From Hyphomicrobiales bacterium (GTDB lineage Bacteria > Pseudomonadota > Alphaproteobacteria > Rhizobiales > Xanthobacteraceae): DNA of 40,840 nucleotides. The notes below the pieces were generated by a model. That model was not told where the DNA came from and did not search any database. It saw only the letters and a program-made list of their open reading frames with translations. How positions within the stretch are numbered: position 1 is the stretch's first letter; each line of letters opens with the position of its first letter. Positions 16,560 to 25,332 of this stretch are shown here, piece by piece. Both the position numbers and the translations under genes were made by a program. The stretch spans positions 1-40,840 of the forward strand of contig JAKFUP010000099.1 of the NCBI GenBank assembly GCA_021732625.1, given 5' to 3'.

Positions 16560-17339
16560 TCAGCAGCTCGGCTTGCCGCAGCGCGCCTCGGAAATTTTCT
16601 TTGCAAGTCCTTCTGCGCCGATCGCGCCGATCACAACCTGCTTGCCGATCACATAGCTTGGCGTGCCGTTCATGCCCATCGATTCGGCGAGCTTGAAGTT
16701 CTCCTCAAGAGTTGCACGCACTTCCGGGCTGGCAATATCCTTTTCAATACGCGCAGCATCGAGGCCGACCTCCTTGGCCGCCGCGATGGCGCGAGCTTTG
16801 TCAGCCTGTCCGCGGCCGCCTAGCAGCTTTTGGTGAAACTCGAGATATTTCTTTCCGGTCGGGTCCTGCATGCGCACCGCGACTGCGACCTGTGCAGCCT
16901 CGAGCGACGTCGGTCCGAGTACCGGGAATTCCTTGAGCACGACGCGCAGGTTCGGATCGTTCTTGATCAGCTGCATCATGTCCATCATGGCGCGCTTGCA
17001 GTAACCGCAATTGTAATCGAAGAACTCGACGAAAGTAACGTCGCCATCCTTGTTGCCGACAGTGACGCCGCGCGGCGACTTGAAGATCAGATCGGAATTG
17101 CTGGCGACGGCGGCGCCATGCTTGGCAGCGTCGGCGACGGTCTGGCGCTTGCTCAGTTCGGCGGCCATCTCCTCAAGCACTTCGGGATGCTCCAGAAGAT
17201 ACTTCTTGATAATGCTTTCGATCTCGCCGCGCTGACCGTCGGAGAAGGTCTGGGCGGATGCGGGCGAGGCGAGAGGAGCAGCGAAAAGGCCCAGCGCGAC
17301 GAGTGCGGGAGCAAAGGCGCGAAACATGGTCATGGTCAA
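16560..17339 (-). CDS. Periplasmic DsbA-family thiol oxidoreductase
   Basis: This 259-residue protein has a signal peptide (1-30, ending SPASAQ), an N-terminal helical segment of the ScsC/BdbD type (about 35-67, EIESIIKKYLLEHPEVLEEM), and a thioredoxin fold with an inserted helical domain. The active site is Cys111-Gly-Tyr-Cys114 and the cis-Pro loop is GTPSYV (Pro227). Two more cysteines end the protein (Cys254, Cys259). It likely forms or shuffles disulfides in exported proteins. The gene follows the M48 protease gene by 42 bases, separated by a hairpin. ATGs at residues 3 and 5 are alternative starts. Confidence 0.92.
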   Translation of the reverse strand: MTMTMFRAFAPALVALGLFAAPLASPASAQTFSDGQRGEIESIIKKYLLEHPEVLEEMAAELSKRQTVADAAKHGAAVASNSDLIFKSPRGVTVGNKDGDVTFVEFFDYNCGYCKRAMMDMMQLIKNDPNLRVVLKEFPVLGPTSLEAAQVAVAVRMQDPTGKKYLEFHQKLLGGRGQADKARAIAAAKEVGLDAARIEKDIASPEVRATLEENFKLAESMGMNGTPSYVIGKQVVIGAIGAEGLAKKISEARCGKPSC

Positions 17340-17360
17340 ATCCCTAACCTGAAAATCTGA

Positions 17361-17383
17361 AGGCCAGACTATCGATCTGGCCT
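17361..17383 (-). terminator. Hairpin spanning the stop codon of the M48 protease gene
   Basis: AGGCCAGA (17361-17368) pairs perfectly with TCTGGCCT (17376-17383) around a 7-base loop. The stem includes the first two bases of the protease stop codon (TAG, at 17382-17384 on the plus strand as CTA). On the minus strand it is followed by TCAGATTTTC. It may be a terminator or partial attenuator between the protease and dsbA-like genes. Confidence 0.5.
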
Positions 17384-18785
17384 AGTTACGCTGTCCGGGC
17401 AACGGCTTTGCGCTCACGATATCGTCAGCCTTGACCCAACCCGGGGTGCCGACAGCGAAACGGGTCTTGGCGCGGGTGGCGAGATCGCGGGCGGTCTTGT
17501 TGTCGCCGCGGAGATAAGCCGCCTGGGCGGACGCAAGGTCGGCTTCAGCAAAATTCCCGCTTTTGCCGTAGGCGACTGCGAGTTGCGAATAAGCGGATGG
17601 AACCTCCGGCTCGCGCGCCAGCGCCGCGCGCAGGATCGGAACCGCTTCGGTTGAAAGGTTCTTGTTGCTGGAAGCGACCATCGCCTGTGCCAGCATGATC
17701 TCGATCAGCGGCGCACGATTGGACAGCTGGACGGCTTTGCGCAACGGCGCAATGGCTTCATCGGGCTTGCCGCCTTCAAGGAACGCCTGCCCCTTGAGCT
17801 CGTAGAAGTAGGGGTTATTTGGCTGGACCTGAATCAGCGCGTCGATCTGTGCGATTGCGGTGCGCAGATCGCCGTGGCGATAGGTCGATATAGCGCGTGC
17901 ATATCGAGCGGGCAGGTCGCTTGTGCTGGTAAAGCGCCGGGCGATCGTATCCTGCCGCTCCAGAAATCCGGAAATTTTTGCGCGCATCATGTCGTGACGC
18001 AACTGCATTGCTGCATCGTCACGTTTTTGCCAGTTGGGGCTCGATCGTGCGAGTTCACCGAGTGCAGCGACCCGTTCTGCCGGCAATGGATGAGACTGCA
18101 TATACGGATCGGACCCGCGCGAGGCATAAAGGATCTGGTCGTTGAAGCGCTTGAAGGTCTCGTACATCCCCTTGGCGGATTGCCCCGTTGCATCGAGGAA
18201 CCGCACTCCGGCACGGTCGGCGTTTTCTTCCTGCGCGCGTTGATAGGACAGAACCGTGCGCAAAATCGCCTGCTGGGGTGCTGCGATCGCAGCGGCTCCG
18301 GCACCGGCGCCAGCAGAGCCCGAGCGTGCACCCGCGATGGCAGCGCCAAGGCCGAGAAGTGTGGCCAGCACCAGTTGGGTCTGCGCGCGCGACAATTCCT
18401 CGCGCAACTTTGAAAGATGTCCGCCTGCCAAGTGACCGGTCTCGTGCGCAAGCACGCCGATAATCTGGTTCGGTGTCTCAGAATCGCGCAACGCGCCGAC
18501 ATTGACGAAAATGCGCCGCCCGTCGGCAACGAAAGCGTTGAAGCTGGTATCGTTGATGAGCACCACTTGGATATTTTGCCTGGTCAGCCCGGCGGCGCGC
18601 AGGATCGGCGCGGTGTATTCGCGCAACAGTTGCTCGATTTCGGTGTCACGCAGGATCGGGGGACCCCTCGAAGCACCCTGTGCCGATGCGCTCACTGGAC
18701 TCAATGCGAGCGCAGCAGCCGTCGTGACTCCGAGCGCGCGTCTCAGCAGCGAGGTGGCGATCCGGATTGGTCTGTCTTTTGACAA
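17382..18785 (-). CDS. M48-family metalloprotease with TPR repeats (BepA-like)
   Basis: This 467-residue exported protein has an N-terminal signal segment (about 12-36, ending SASAQ) and an M48 zinc protease domain with His114-Glu-Thr-Gly-His118 and the third ligand Glu186 in EENAD. An Ala/Gly-rich hydrophobic stretch lies at about 138-170. The C-terminal half (about 290-440) is TPR-like: YRHGDLRTAIAQIDALIQVQPNNPYFYELKG, then repeats with A-ExGxPDEAI patterns. This matches BepA-type periplasmic proteases that police outer-membrane protein assembly. It is the first gene of a pair with the DsbA-like gene. Confidence 0.93.
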   Translation of the reverse strand: MSKDRPIRIATSLLRRALGVTTAAALALSPVSASAQGASRGPPILRDTEIEQLLREYTAPILRAAGLTRQNIQVVLINDTSFNAFVADGRRIFVNVGALRDSETPNQIIGVLAHETGHLAGGHLSKLREELSRAQTQLVLATLLGLGAAIAGARSGSAGAGAGAAAIAAPQQAILRTVLSYQRAQEENADRAGVRFLDATGQSAKGMYETFKRFNDQILYASRGSDPYMQSHPLPAERVAALGELARSSPNWQKRDDAAMQLRHDMMRAKISGFLERQDTIARRFTSTSDLPARYARAISTYRHGDLRTAIAQIDALIQVQPNNPYFYELKGQAFLEGGKPDEAIAPLRKAVQLSNRAPLIEIMLAQAMVASSNKNLSTEAVPILRAALAREPEVPSAYSQLAVAYGKSGNFAEADLASAQAAYLRGDNKTARDLATRAKTRFAVGTPGWVKADDIVSAKPLPGQRN

Positions 18786-18928
18786 TGGAGCTTAGGTCCC
18801 GGCGATGATAAAGCGATATCTAACAAGCTCTTGATTGCGGCAGGACGGCGGCGTTGCAGTCCCGTCCGCATTCCTCCCTGGATCGCCTGGGAACAGGCGA
18901 CCAAGGCATACCGGATTAGCAGACTTTT

Positions 18929-20119
18929 ATGCACGATGTGACCATCAAAAATACCGTGAAGACCCTGCTCAATCCGTCCATGCGCGGAGACGTGCCGCCG
19001 TTCATGGTCATGGACGTGATGGCGGCTGCCGCCCGAATCGAGCGGGCGGGAGGCCATGTGATCCATATGGAGGTCGGCCAACCTGCGACGCCGGCACCAG
19101 CCACGGCTATTGCGGCTGCAAAAGCGGCGCTGGAGCAGGGCCGCATCGATTACACCGCGGCACTTGGTATTCCATCGTTACGGACGCGTATCTCGCGATA
19201 TTATCGCGAAACACATCGATGCGACATCGATCCCGAACGGATCGTGATTACCACCGGATCGTCAGGCGGCTTTATTCTGGCGTTTCTGTCGATGTTCGAG
19301 CCGGGCGACCGGGTCGCGGTGGCGATCCCCGGTTATCCCCCATACCGGCATATTCTCAAAGCGCTCGGTTGCGAGCCGGTTCCGATCGAGACCCATGCCG
19401 ATTCACGACATGCGCTGACGCCAGAAGCGTTGCTGGAAACACATCGCAGGACGCCGCTGAAGGGCGTGCTGGTCGCAAGTCCCGCGAATCCCACGGGCAC
19501 GATGATGAGCCGCGAGGCGCTGGCTAAATTGATGACCGCGGCTGCCGGCGAGGGCATCCGTTTCATCTCCGACGAAATCTATCACGGTCTCGACTATGCA
19601 TTTCCCGCGACGAGTGCCGTGGAATTGTCCGACGACGTGGTCGTCATCAATTCGTTTTCGAAATACTTTTGCATGACCGGATGGCGGGTCGGCTGGATGG
19701 TGATGCCTGAGCCATTGGTGCGGCCAGTTGAGCGTCTGCAACAGAATTTTGCAATTTCCGTCCCGACGCTGTCGCAGATTGCAGCTGAGGCGGCCTTTGA
19801 CGGCCGCGCTGAGATGGATGCAGTCAAGCACACTTACGAGGACAACCGCCGCCTCATGATCGAAGGTTTGCCGAAAGCCGGCCTTGATCGGTTGCTGCCG
19901 GCCGACGGCGCCTTTTACTTGTACGCGGATATTTCACGCTTTAGCGCCGACAGTTTGGAATTCGCGCGCCGCATGCTGCAAGAGGCACATGTTGCCGCGA
20001 CGCCGGGTGTCGATTTCGATCCAATGCATGGCCGCGCGTTCATGCGGTTTTGTTACTCCGGTTCGACCGAAGATACGCGCGAGGCGGTCGAGCGTATCTC
20101 AAAATGGCTTGCGCGCTGA
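18929..20119 (+). CDS. Class I/II PLP-dependent aminotransferase
   Basis: This 396-residue fold-type I enzyme has EVGQPATPAP near 48, the cofactor-anchoring ITTGSSGGF near 107, PANPTG at 185-190, the SDEIYHGL motif near 214-221, and the Schiff-base lysine Lys245 in NSFSKYFCMTGWRVGW. A C-terminal Arg in GRAFMRFCYS binds the carboxylate. It transfers amino groups between amino and 2-oxo acids, probably aspartate- or aromatic-type; the exact substrate is unclear. An ATG at residue 18 (MRGDVPPF) is an alternative start, since neither has a strong Shine-Dalgarno sequence. It diverges from the M48 gene over 143 bases. Confidence 0.93.
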   Translation: MHDVTIKNTVKTLLNPSMRGDVPPFMVMDVMAAAARIERAGGHVIHMEVGQPATPAPATAIAAAKAALEQGRIDYTAALGIPSLRTRISRYYRETHRCDIDPERIVITTGSSGGFILAFLSMFEPGDRVAVAIPGYPPYRHILKALGCEPVPIETHADSRHALTPEALLETHRRTPLKGVLVASPANPTGTMMSREALAKLMTAAAGEGIRFISDEIYHGLDYAFPATSAVELSDDVVVINSFSKYFCMTGWRVGWMVMPEPLVRPVERLQQNFAISVPTLSQIAAEAAFDGRAEMDAVKHTYEDNRRLMIEGLPKAGLDRLLPADGAFYLYADISRFSADSLEFARRMLQEAHVAATPGVDFDPMHGRAFMRFCYSGSTEDTREAVERISKWLAR

Positions 20120-20145
20120 GCGCCCGAGTTGTTCCAAGATTTGCT

Positions 20146-20171
20146 AACGCCCGGCAGCGATGCCGGGCGTT
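20146..20171 (+). terminator. Intrinsic terminator after aminotransferase gene
   Basis: A perfect 11-bp stem, AACGCCCGGCA (20146-20156) with 20161-20171, and a GCGA tetraloop is followed by GTTGCATT. The stem and loop are strong; the U-tract is weak. Confidence 0.75.
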
Positions 20172-20276
20172 GTTGCATTGCAAGGAGGCTGAAGAATTCA
20201 GCGTGACCCGCCCGCGCGGGCTGTACTAGGGTGCGACAGTTTGTCCTTGCCTTTTGGCGCGAGCGGAGAAAGTTCA

Positions 20277-21602
20277 ATGTCATCGGTTGCAGCGCCGGCC
20301 ATGGCCGGAGAGTCCAGCAAGCCCTGGTACAAAATCCTTTATGTTCAGGTTTTGATCGCCATTGTGATCGGTATCCTGGTCGGTTGGCTCGAGCCAACAT
20401 TCGCGACCAACGAATGGATCAAGGCGCTCGGCGACGGCTTCATCAAGCTGATCAAGATGGTGATCGCGCCGATCATTTTCTGCACAGTGGTGTCCGGCAT
20501 TTCGCATATCGACGACGCCCGCAAGGTTGGCCGGGTCGGCATCAAGGCGCTGGTCTATTTCGAGGTGGTGTCTTCGTTTGCACTGATCCTCGGTCTCGTG
20601 ATGGGCAACCTGTTTCAGGTCGGCCGCGGCCTGGCTGCCACGCCGGACGCGTCAGCGGTCGCGAGCTTCGTCAAGCAAGCCGAGGCGCAGAAGTCGGTAG
20701 ACTTCGTGCTCCACATCATTCCGGACAGCGTGGTCGGCGCCTTCGCAAGGGGCGACATCCTTCAGGTGTTGCTGTTCGCGATCCTTTTCGGGTTTGCGCT
20801 GATGTATATGGGCGAGCGCGGCCACAAGTTACGCGACATCATCGACGAGACCTCGCACGCGGTTTTCGGCGTCATCGCCATCGTCATGAAGGCGGCACCG
20901 ATCGGCGCGTTTGGCGCGATGGCTTATACGATCGGCAAGTTCGGTCCGGCAGCGTTGACCAACCTGCTCAGCCTGATCGTGCTGTTCTATGCAACCGCGG
21001 CACTGTTTGTCTTCGTTGTGCTCGGCCTTATCGCAAAAGTCGTCGGCTTCAATATTTTCAAGTTCCTCGCCTACATCAAGGATGAATTGCTGATTGTGCT
21101 TGGCACCAGTTCATCGGAAAGCGCGCTGCCGCAGCTGATGGAAAAACTCGAGCGGCTCGGTTGTTCGAAATCCGTCGTCGGCCTTGTGGTCCCGACCGGC
21201 TATTCCTTCAATCTCGACGGCACCAATATCTACATGACGCTGGCGACATTGTTTATCGCGCAGGCGCTCGGCGTCGAGCTGTCGTTCAGCCAGCAGATCA
21301 CAATTCTGATCGTGGCGATGCTGACATCGAAGGGAGCCAGCGGCGTCACCGGCGCCGGCTTCATCACGCTGGCGGCGACGCTGGCGGTGGTCGATCCGCG
21401 GCTGGTGCCGGGCATGGCGATCGTGTTCTCGATAGACAAGTTCATGAGCGAGGTCCGCGCGCTCACCAACATCACCGGCAACGGCGTGGCGGCGGTCTTC
21501 GTCGCGTGGTGGGAAGGCGAACTCAACCACGAGCAGATGCAGGCCAATCTCAACAAGACGATCGATCCGTCGGATGTCGAGACCGCGGTGACCACCGGCT
21601 GA
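20277..21602 (+). CDS. dctA: C4-dicarboxylate:cation symporter
   Basis: This 441-residue membrane protein belongs to the DAACS family with DctA landmarks: [17 protein letters not shown] (56-72), [12 protein letters not shown] (276-287) and [13 protein letters not shown] (308-320). It imports succinate, fumarate and malate with protons or sodium across the inner membrane. I start at the ATG at 20277, preceded by GGAGA at about 8 bases, rather than at the longer frame from 20241. DctA is usually controlled by a DctBD two-component system with sigma-54; those genes are not in the window and I see no clear -24/-12 site. Confidence 0.96.
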   Translation: MSSVAAPAMAGESSKPWYKILYVQVLIAIVIGILVGWLEPTFATNEWIKALGDGFIKLIKMVIAPIIFCTVVSGISHIDDARKVGRVGIKALVYFEVVSSFALILGLVMGNLFQVGRGLAATPDASAVASFVKQAEAQKSVDFVLHIIPDSVVGAFARGDILQVLLFAILFGFALMYMGERGHKLRDIIDETSHAVFGVIAIVMKAAPIGAFGAMAYTIGKFGPAALTNLLSLIVLFYATAALFVFVVLGLIAKVVGFNIFKFLAYIKDELLIVLGTSSSESALPQLMEKLERLGCSKSVVGLVVPTGYSFNLDGTNIYMTLATLFIAQALGVELSFSQQITILIVAMLTSKGASGVTGAGFITLAATLAVVDPRLVPGMAIVFSIDKFMSEVRALTNITGNGVAAVFVAWWEGELNHEQMQANLNKTIDPSDVETAVTTG

Positions 21603-21616
21603 CATAAGGCGCAAAG

Positions 21617-21644
21617 AAAAGCCCCGGCGAAGGCCGGGGCTTTT
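21617..21644. terminator. Bidirectional intrinsic terminator (dctA / rne)
   Basis: A 12-bp stem with GAAG loop (AAAAGCCCCGGC at 21617-21628 with 21633-21644) is flanked by A residues on the left and T residues on the right. It serves the convergent dctA and rne genes. Confidence 0.92.
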
Positions 21645-21670
21645 TTGTTTGTCGTTGTTACTTGCGAAAA

Positions 21671-24637
21671 CTATTCGCCGTTACCGAACCGGCGCGACCA
21701 CCAGCCGGCGCGGCGCGGCTGATCTGTGCCGCCATTTGCAGGCTCGGGTGCCGAGTCTTCAGCGGGAACAGCGGACACCGCTGCTGATCGAGGAGCGTCC
21801 GGAGCGGCCTCGCTCTCCGCGGGTGAGAAGAAGGATACCTTCTCGCGCACAGTCGAACGGCGTCGAGGGGCCTCGTCTGCTTGAGTTTCAGGGGCGGCAG
21901 GAGCGGCTGCTACCCGTTCGGGTGCTATTGCCGCCATCGGTATATCCATAGGAGGTTTTGGCTCGTGCGGTGCCTCGATGTCTGCAACCATGGGCATGAT
22001 CTCAGATGAATGAGTTGTCTCAAGCTCATCCGAAATCGATCCGGCGAGACCTTCCTCGCGTCCACCACGGCGCCTGCGTCCGCCGCGACGCCCACGTCGG
22101 CGCGGACGGCGGTCGCCGTTCGGCTGCTGCTCGCCATTGCCGGAAGCTGCATCGTCCTCGCCGGTATCGTCGCTTTCCTCGCTCGCATCGCCAGTGGCTC
22201 GTGCTTCGGTGGGATTGGCGAATTGCGGCATGACCTGGGGTTGTTCGCCGTCAGGAGTTGCGGGTTCATCGCGAGCTTCACCCCGTCCACGTCGTCGTCG
22301 TCTCCGCTTGCGGCGATGACCGTCGTCACTTTCGCTCGCGCGAGCTTCAGCGGGTTGGCCGGCAATCTCGGTTTCAGTCTCTTCGCTATCGGCATCGTCC
22401 GCTTCGGAGACGATTTCATCCTCGAAGGCTTCCTCTTCGAACGGCTCTTCGGCTTGTACAGGATTGGCTGCCACTTGCGCCGCGAGCAGCGCCTTGGCGG
22501 CCTCAAGTGTATGGACCTGTTCGCCGCGGTCGATCACGAACGATTGCTGGCCGCCGATGGTCGCATCCGCGATCACCGCGATCGTGACCTTGAATCCATT
22601 CTCGAGGTCGCGCAGATGTCCGCGCTTGTGGTTGAGCACGTAGAGCGCGACATCGGTGCGGGTTCGCACAATGAGATTATGCGTCGCGCCCTTCATCAGG
22701 CTTTCCTCGACACTGCGCAGCAGTTGCAGCGCCACCGAAGCCACCGAGCGAACGTGACCCGAGCCACCACAATGCGGGCAGGGCTCGGTTGAGGTTTCCA
22801 GCACGCTGGCGCGAATGCGCTGACGCGACATTTCCAGCAAGCCGAAGTGCGAAATGCGTCCGACCTGGATGCGTGCGCGATCCTGCCGCAGGCAATCACT
22901 CATCTTGCGTTCGACAGCGCGATTGTTGCGCTTCTCGTCCATGTCGATGAAATCGATCACGATGAGACCCGCGAGATCGCGCAGCCTCAACTGCCGGGCG
23001 ACTTCTTCCGCCGCTTCCAGATTGGTTTTGAGCGCGGTGTCCTCGATGTTGTGCTCGCGGGTCGAGCGCCCGGAGTTGACGTCGATCGAGACCAGCGCTT
23101 CGGTCTGGTTGATGACGATGTAGCCGCCCGAGCGCAGTTGTACGGTCGGCGTGAACATCGCGTCGAGCTGACTTTCGACACCCATCCGTGAAAACAGCGG
23201 CTGGCCGTCGCGATATTGTTTGACCGCCCGCACGTTGGACGGCATCAGCATCTTCATGAAGTCGCGAGCTTCGCTGTATCCGCTTTCGCCGGCCACCATG
23301 ATGTCGTCGATCTCTTTGTTATAAAGATCGCGCAGCGAGCGTTTGATCAGTGAGCCTTCCTCGTAGACGAGAGTTGGTGCCTGCGACTTCAGGGTAAGGT
23401 CGCGCACGGTTTCCCACATCCGTAGCAGATATTCGAAGTCGCGCTTGATTTCGGGTTTCGTACGCGAGGCGCCTGCGGTGCGCAGGATGATGCCCATGCC
23501 TTCCGGCACGTCGAGATCTTGCACCACGTCCTTCAGCCGCGAGCGATCCTGTGCCGAAGTGATCTTGCGGCTGATGCCGCCGCCGCGCGCCGTATTCGGC
23601 ATCAGCACGGCGTAACGTCCGGCGAGCGACAGATAGGTTGTCAGCGCCGCACCTTTGTTGCCGCGCTCTTCCTTCACAACTTGCACCAGCATCACCTGCC
23701 GGCGCTTGATGACTTCCTGGATCTTGTATTGACGGCGCGGGCGAAATGCGCGCTCGGGAACTTCTTCCAGCACATCTTCGCCACCGACCGACTCGACCTG
23801 TTCTTCCTCGGTCTCTTCCTCGTCGTCCTCGTCGTCAGCTTCGGTCTGCGGAGCCTCAGTATGCGAAGCTTCTTCGGACCTCATCTCGTCGGCGTGAGCG
23901 GCGTTCTCGGCCGCCATTTCGTCGTCGTCGTGATGGCCATTGCCGTTTTCGTCGGCCCGCGCGCTTGCGAACATCGGCTGATCGGAAAGATGTTCCGGCT
24001 CGCGTGCATCTTTCTCGCCGATTGCATGACCGAGATCGCCGCCATCGTCATGCGAATGGCTGCCGTGATCCTCATGATGTTCGTGATCGTGGTTCGCATT
24101 ATCTCCACGAACCTCGTGGCCATGAGCATCATGATCATGCGAGTGCATCTCGGCTTCGCCATGATGCTGCTCGCCGTAAACTCCGTCATGAGTCCCATCT
24201 TGAGCAACGGCGCCGTCCCCAGACTCAGCGGGAGCGCCTGAGACGACGTCGCTGCGGACCTTGTCGCCATGACCGCGGCGGCGCGAATTGCGATTCCGCG
24301 AGCGCCGGCGGTTGGAACGGTTCTCGGATTCTTCTTCAGCTTCGCGATGAGCGCGTTCGTCGGCCTCGATCAACGCCTGACGGTCGGCGACCGGGATCTG
24401 ATAGTAGTCGGGATGGATTTCGCTGAAGGCGAGGAAGCCGTGCCGGTTGCCGCCGTATTCGATGAAAGCGGCCTGCAGCGACGGTTCGACCCGCGTGACC
24501 TTGGCGAGATAGATATTGCCGCGAAGCTGTTTGCGCTGCGCAGACTCGAAATCAAACTCTTCGACGCGATTGCCGCGGACCACCACGACCCGGGTCTCTT
24601 CCGGGTGGGTGGCATCGATAAGCATTTTGTTGGCCAT
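21671..24637 (-). CDS. rne: Ribonuclease E
   Basis: This 988-residue endoribonuclease drives mRNA turnover and rRNA processing and should scaffold the degradosome. The S1 domain begins at about 35 (GNIYLAKVTRVEPSLQAAFIEYG) but is split by an insert of about 220 residues (84-305), with His/Asp/Glu-rich and acidic stretches, before resuming at VMLVQVVKEERGNKGA. The DNase I-like catalytic domain has Asp519 (SIDVNSGRST) and Asp562 (IDFIDM). The zinc-link is Cys620-x2-Cys623. The C-terminal half is disordered with Arg clusters at about 774-786 and 843-860 and ends RRAGWWSRRFGNGE, as in related bacteria. The frame is open to 24826, but MANKMLIDA at 24637 is the family start. Confidence 0.96.
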   Translation of the reverse strand: MANKMLIDATHPEETRVVVVRGNRVEEFDFESAQRKQLRGNIYLAKVTRVEPSLQAAFIEYGGNRHGFLAFSEIHPDYYQIPVADRQALIEADERAHREAEEESENRSNRRRSRNRNSRRRGHGDKVRSDVVSGAPAESGDGAVAQDGTHDGVYGEQHHGEAEMHSHDHDAHGHEVRGDNANHDHEHHEDHGSHSHDDGGDLGHAIGEKDAREPEHLSDQPMFASARADENGNGHHDDDEMAAENAAHADEMRSEEASHTEAPQTEADDEDDEEETEEEQVESVGGEDVLEEVPERAFRPRRQYKIQEVIKRRQVMLVQVVKEERGNKGAALTTYLSLAGRYAVLMPNTARGGGISRKITSAQDRSRLKDVVQDLDVPEGMGIILRTAGASRTKPEIKRDFEYLLRMWETVRDLTLKSQAPTLVYEEGSLIKRSLRDLYNKEIDDIMVAGESGYSEARDFMKMLMPSNVRAVKQYRDGQPLFSRMGVESQLDAMFTPTVQLRSGGYIVINQTEALVSIDVNSGRSTREHNIEDTALKTNLEAAEEVARQLRLRDLAGLIVIDFIDMDEKRNNRAVERKMSDCLRQDRARIQVGRISHFGLLEMSRQRIRASVLETSTEPCPHCGGSGHVRSVASVALQLLRSVEESLMKGATHNLIVRTRTDVALYVLNHKRGHLRDLENGFKVTIAVIADATIGGQQSFVIDRGEQVHTLEAAKALLAAQVAANPVQAEEPFEEEAFEDEIVSEADDADSEETETEIAGQPAEARASESDDGHRRKRRRRRRGRGEARDEPATPDGEQPQVMPQFANPTEARATGDASEESDDTGEDDAASGNGEQQPNGDRRPRRRGRRGGRRRRGGREEGLAGSISDELETTHSSEIMPMVADIEAPHEPKPPMDIPMAAIAPERVAAAPAAPETQADEAPRRRSTVREKVSFFSPAESEAAPDAPRSAAVSAVPAEDSAPEPANGGTDQPRRAGWWSRRFGNGE

Positions 24638-25332
24638 GGATAAGCTCTTGGCGGCGGAGGGCACGCATGGCGGCCGACGTTGTCGGCGCGGCCGCGCATC
24701 GCGACGCTCCACCTGATTCGGGGGTGATGGAAAGGCCAAAACAGGCCCCGAAGCGCTGTGCCGAATGCAACCGCAACGCATCGCGGCGCGAAATGATCGC
24801 GCGCCGCTTCGGCGTCGGTGTTGCAAAGAGGAAGTTCGGCGAAACAGTGCAGCGCATCGAGCGTTGGCCCGCGGATGAGGTTGGCGGCGAGTGCCGCCTT
24901 ACGCGCTGAGGTCATCCCTGCGCAGCCTTTCGGCTGCGATTGCCGGTCGCAACGTGTCTTGGACCTGTCATCCGGAAAAAAGATGGAAGCCGGGCAACAG
25001 ACGCCGCTCGGGTCCAAACCGTCCGCTCCACTTCAGCCGCGCGCCGCGCAGGCCGTGGAAGGGATCGGAAATACGCAGATGTCTCGAAGATCAAGGATCA
25101 TTTTAGAGGATCAAGATCGTTTAGAACAATCTGCGTCGCACCGAGGGGCTGAACACGATACAACCAGAAGTTTGTACCGTCAGCATGTCATTCATACGTC
25201 GAATGCCGGTTTCTGGCAAGGGAAGCGTCGCGCGGCTGCAACAGTCCGCCTTATTCGCTATCGGGCGCTTAACAGCCGATTAACCGTGCGATCCTATTGC
25301 GGTATTGAGGGATACGCGGAGGTGAAGATTCG
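24638..25332. other. Long leader region between divergent rne and amidase genes
   Basis: No recognisable gene is seen in these 0.7 kb. The rne side probably is a long 5' untranslated region, as rne leaders often are because RNase E regulates its own mRNA. A GC-rich 8-bp hairpin (24783-24790 with 24800-24807, loop of nine) lies about 150 bases upstream of the rne start. The amidase promoter should lie in the right part. Small open frames on both strands here look like chance. Confidence 0.5.
25100..25129 (-). promoter_or_regulatory. Possible rne promoter
   Basis: On the minus strand TTGTTC (25124-25129) and TAAAAT (25100-25105) are separated by 18 bases, an acceptable sigma-70-like pair. It would give a leader of about 450 bases before rne. 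The GATCAAGGATC...GGATCAAGATC repeats around it (25089-25119) may be coincidental. This is sequence resemblance only. Confidence 0.3.

Noticed and set aside
22010-22792. Plus-strand frame of 260 residues
   Set aside because: Lies fully opposite the well-supported rne coding sequence and has no recognisable motifs.
23519-24241. Plus-strand frame of 240 residues with Met/Ile/Val-rich, membrane-like segments
   Set aside because: It is the antisense of the His/Asp-rich insert of RNase E; antisense of His and Asp codons reads as Met, Val and Ile. It has no family match.
24667-24909. Plus-strand frame of 80 residues in the rne leader
   Set aside because: No Shine-Dalgarno sequence, no known family, and it lies where a long rne leader is expected.
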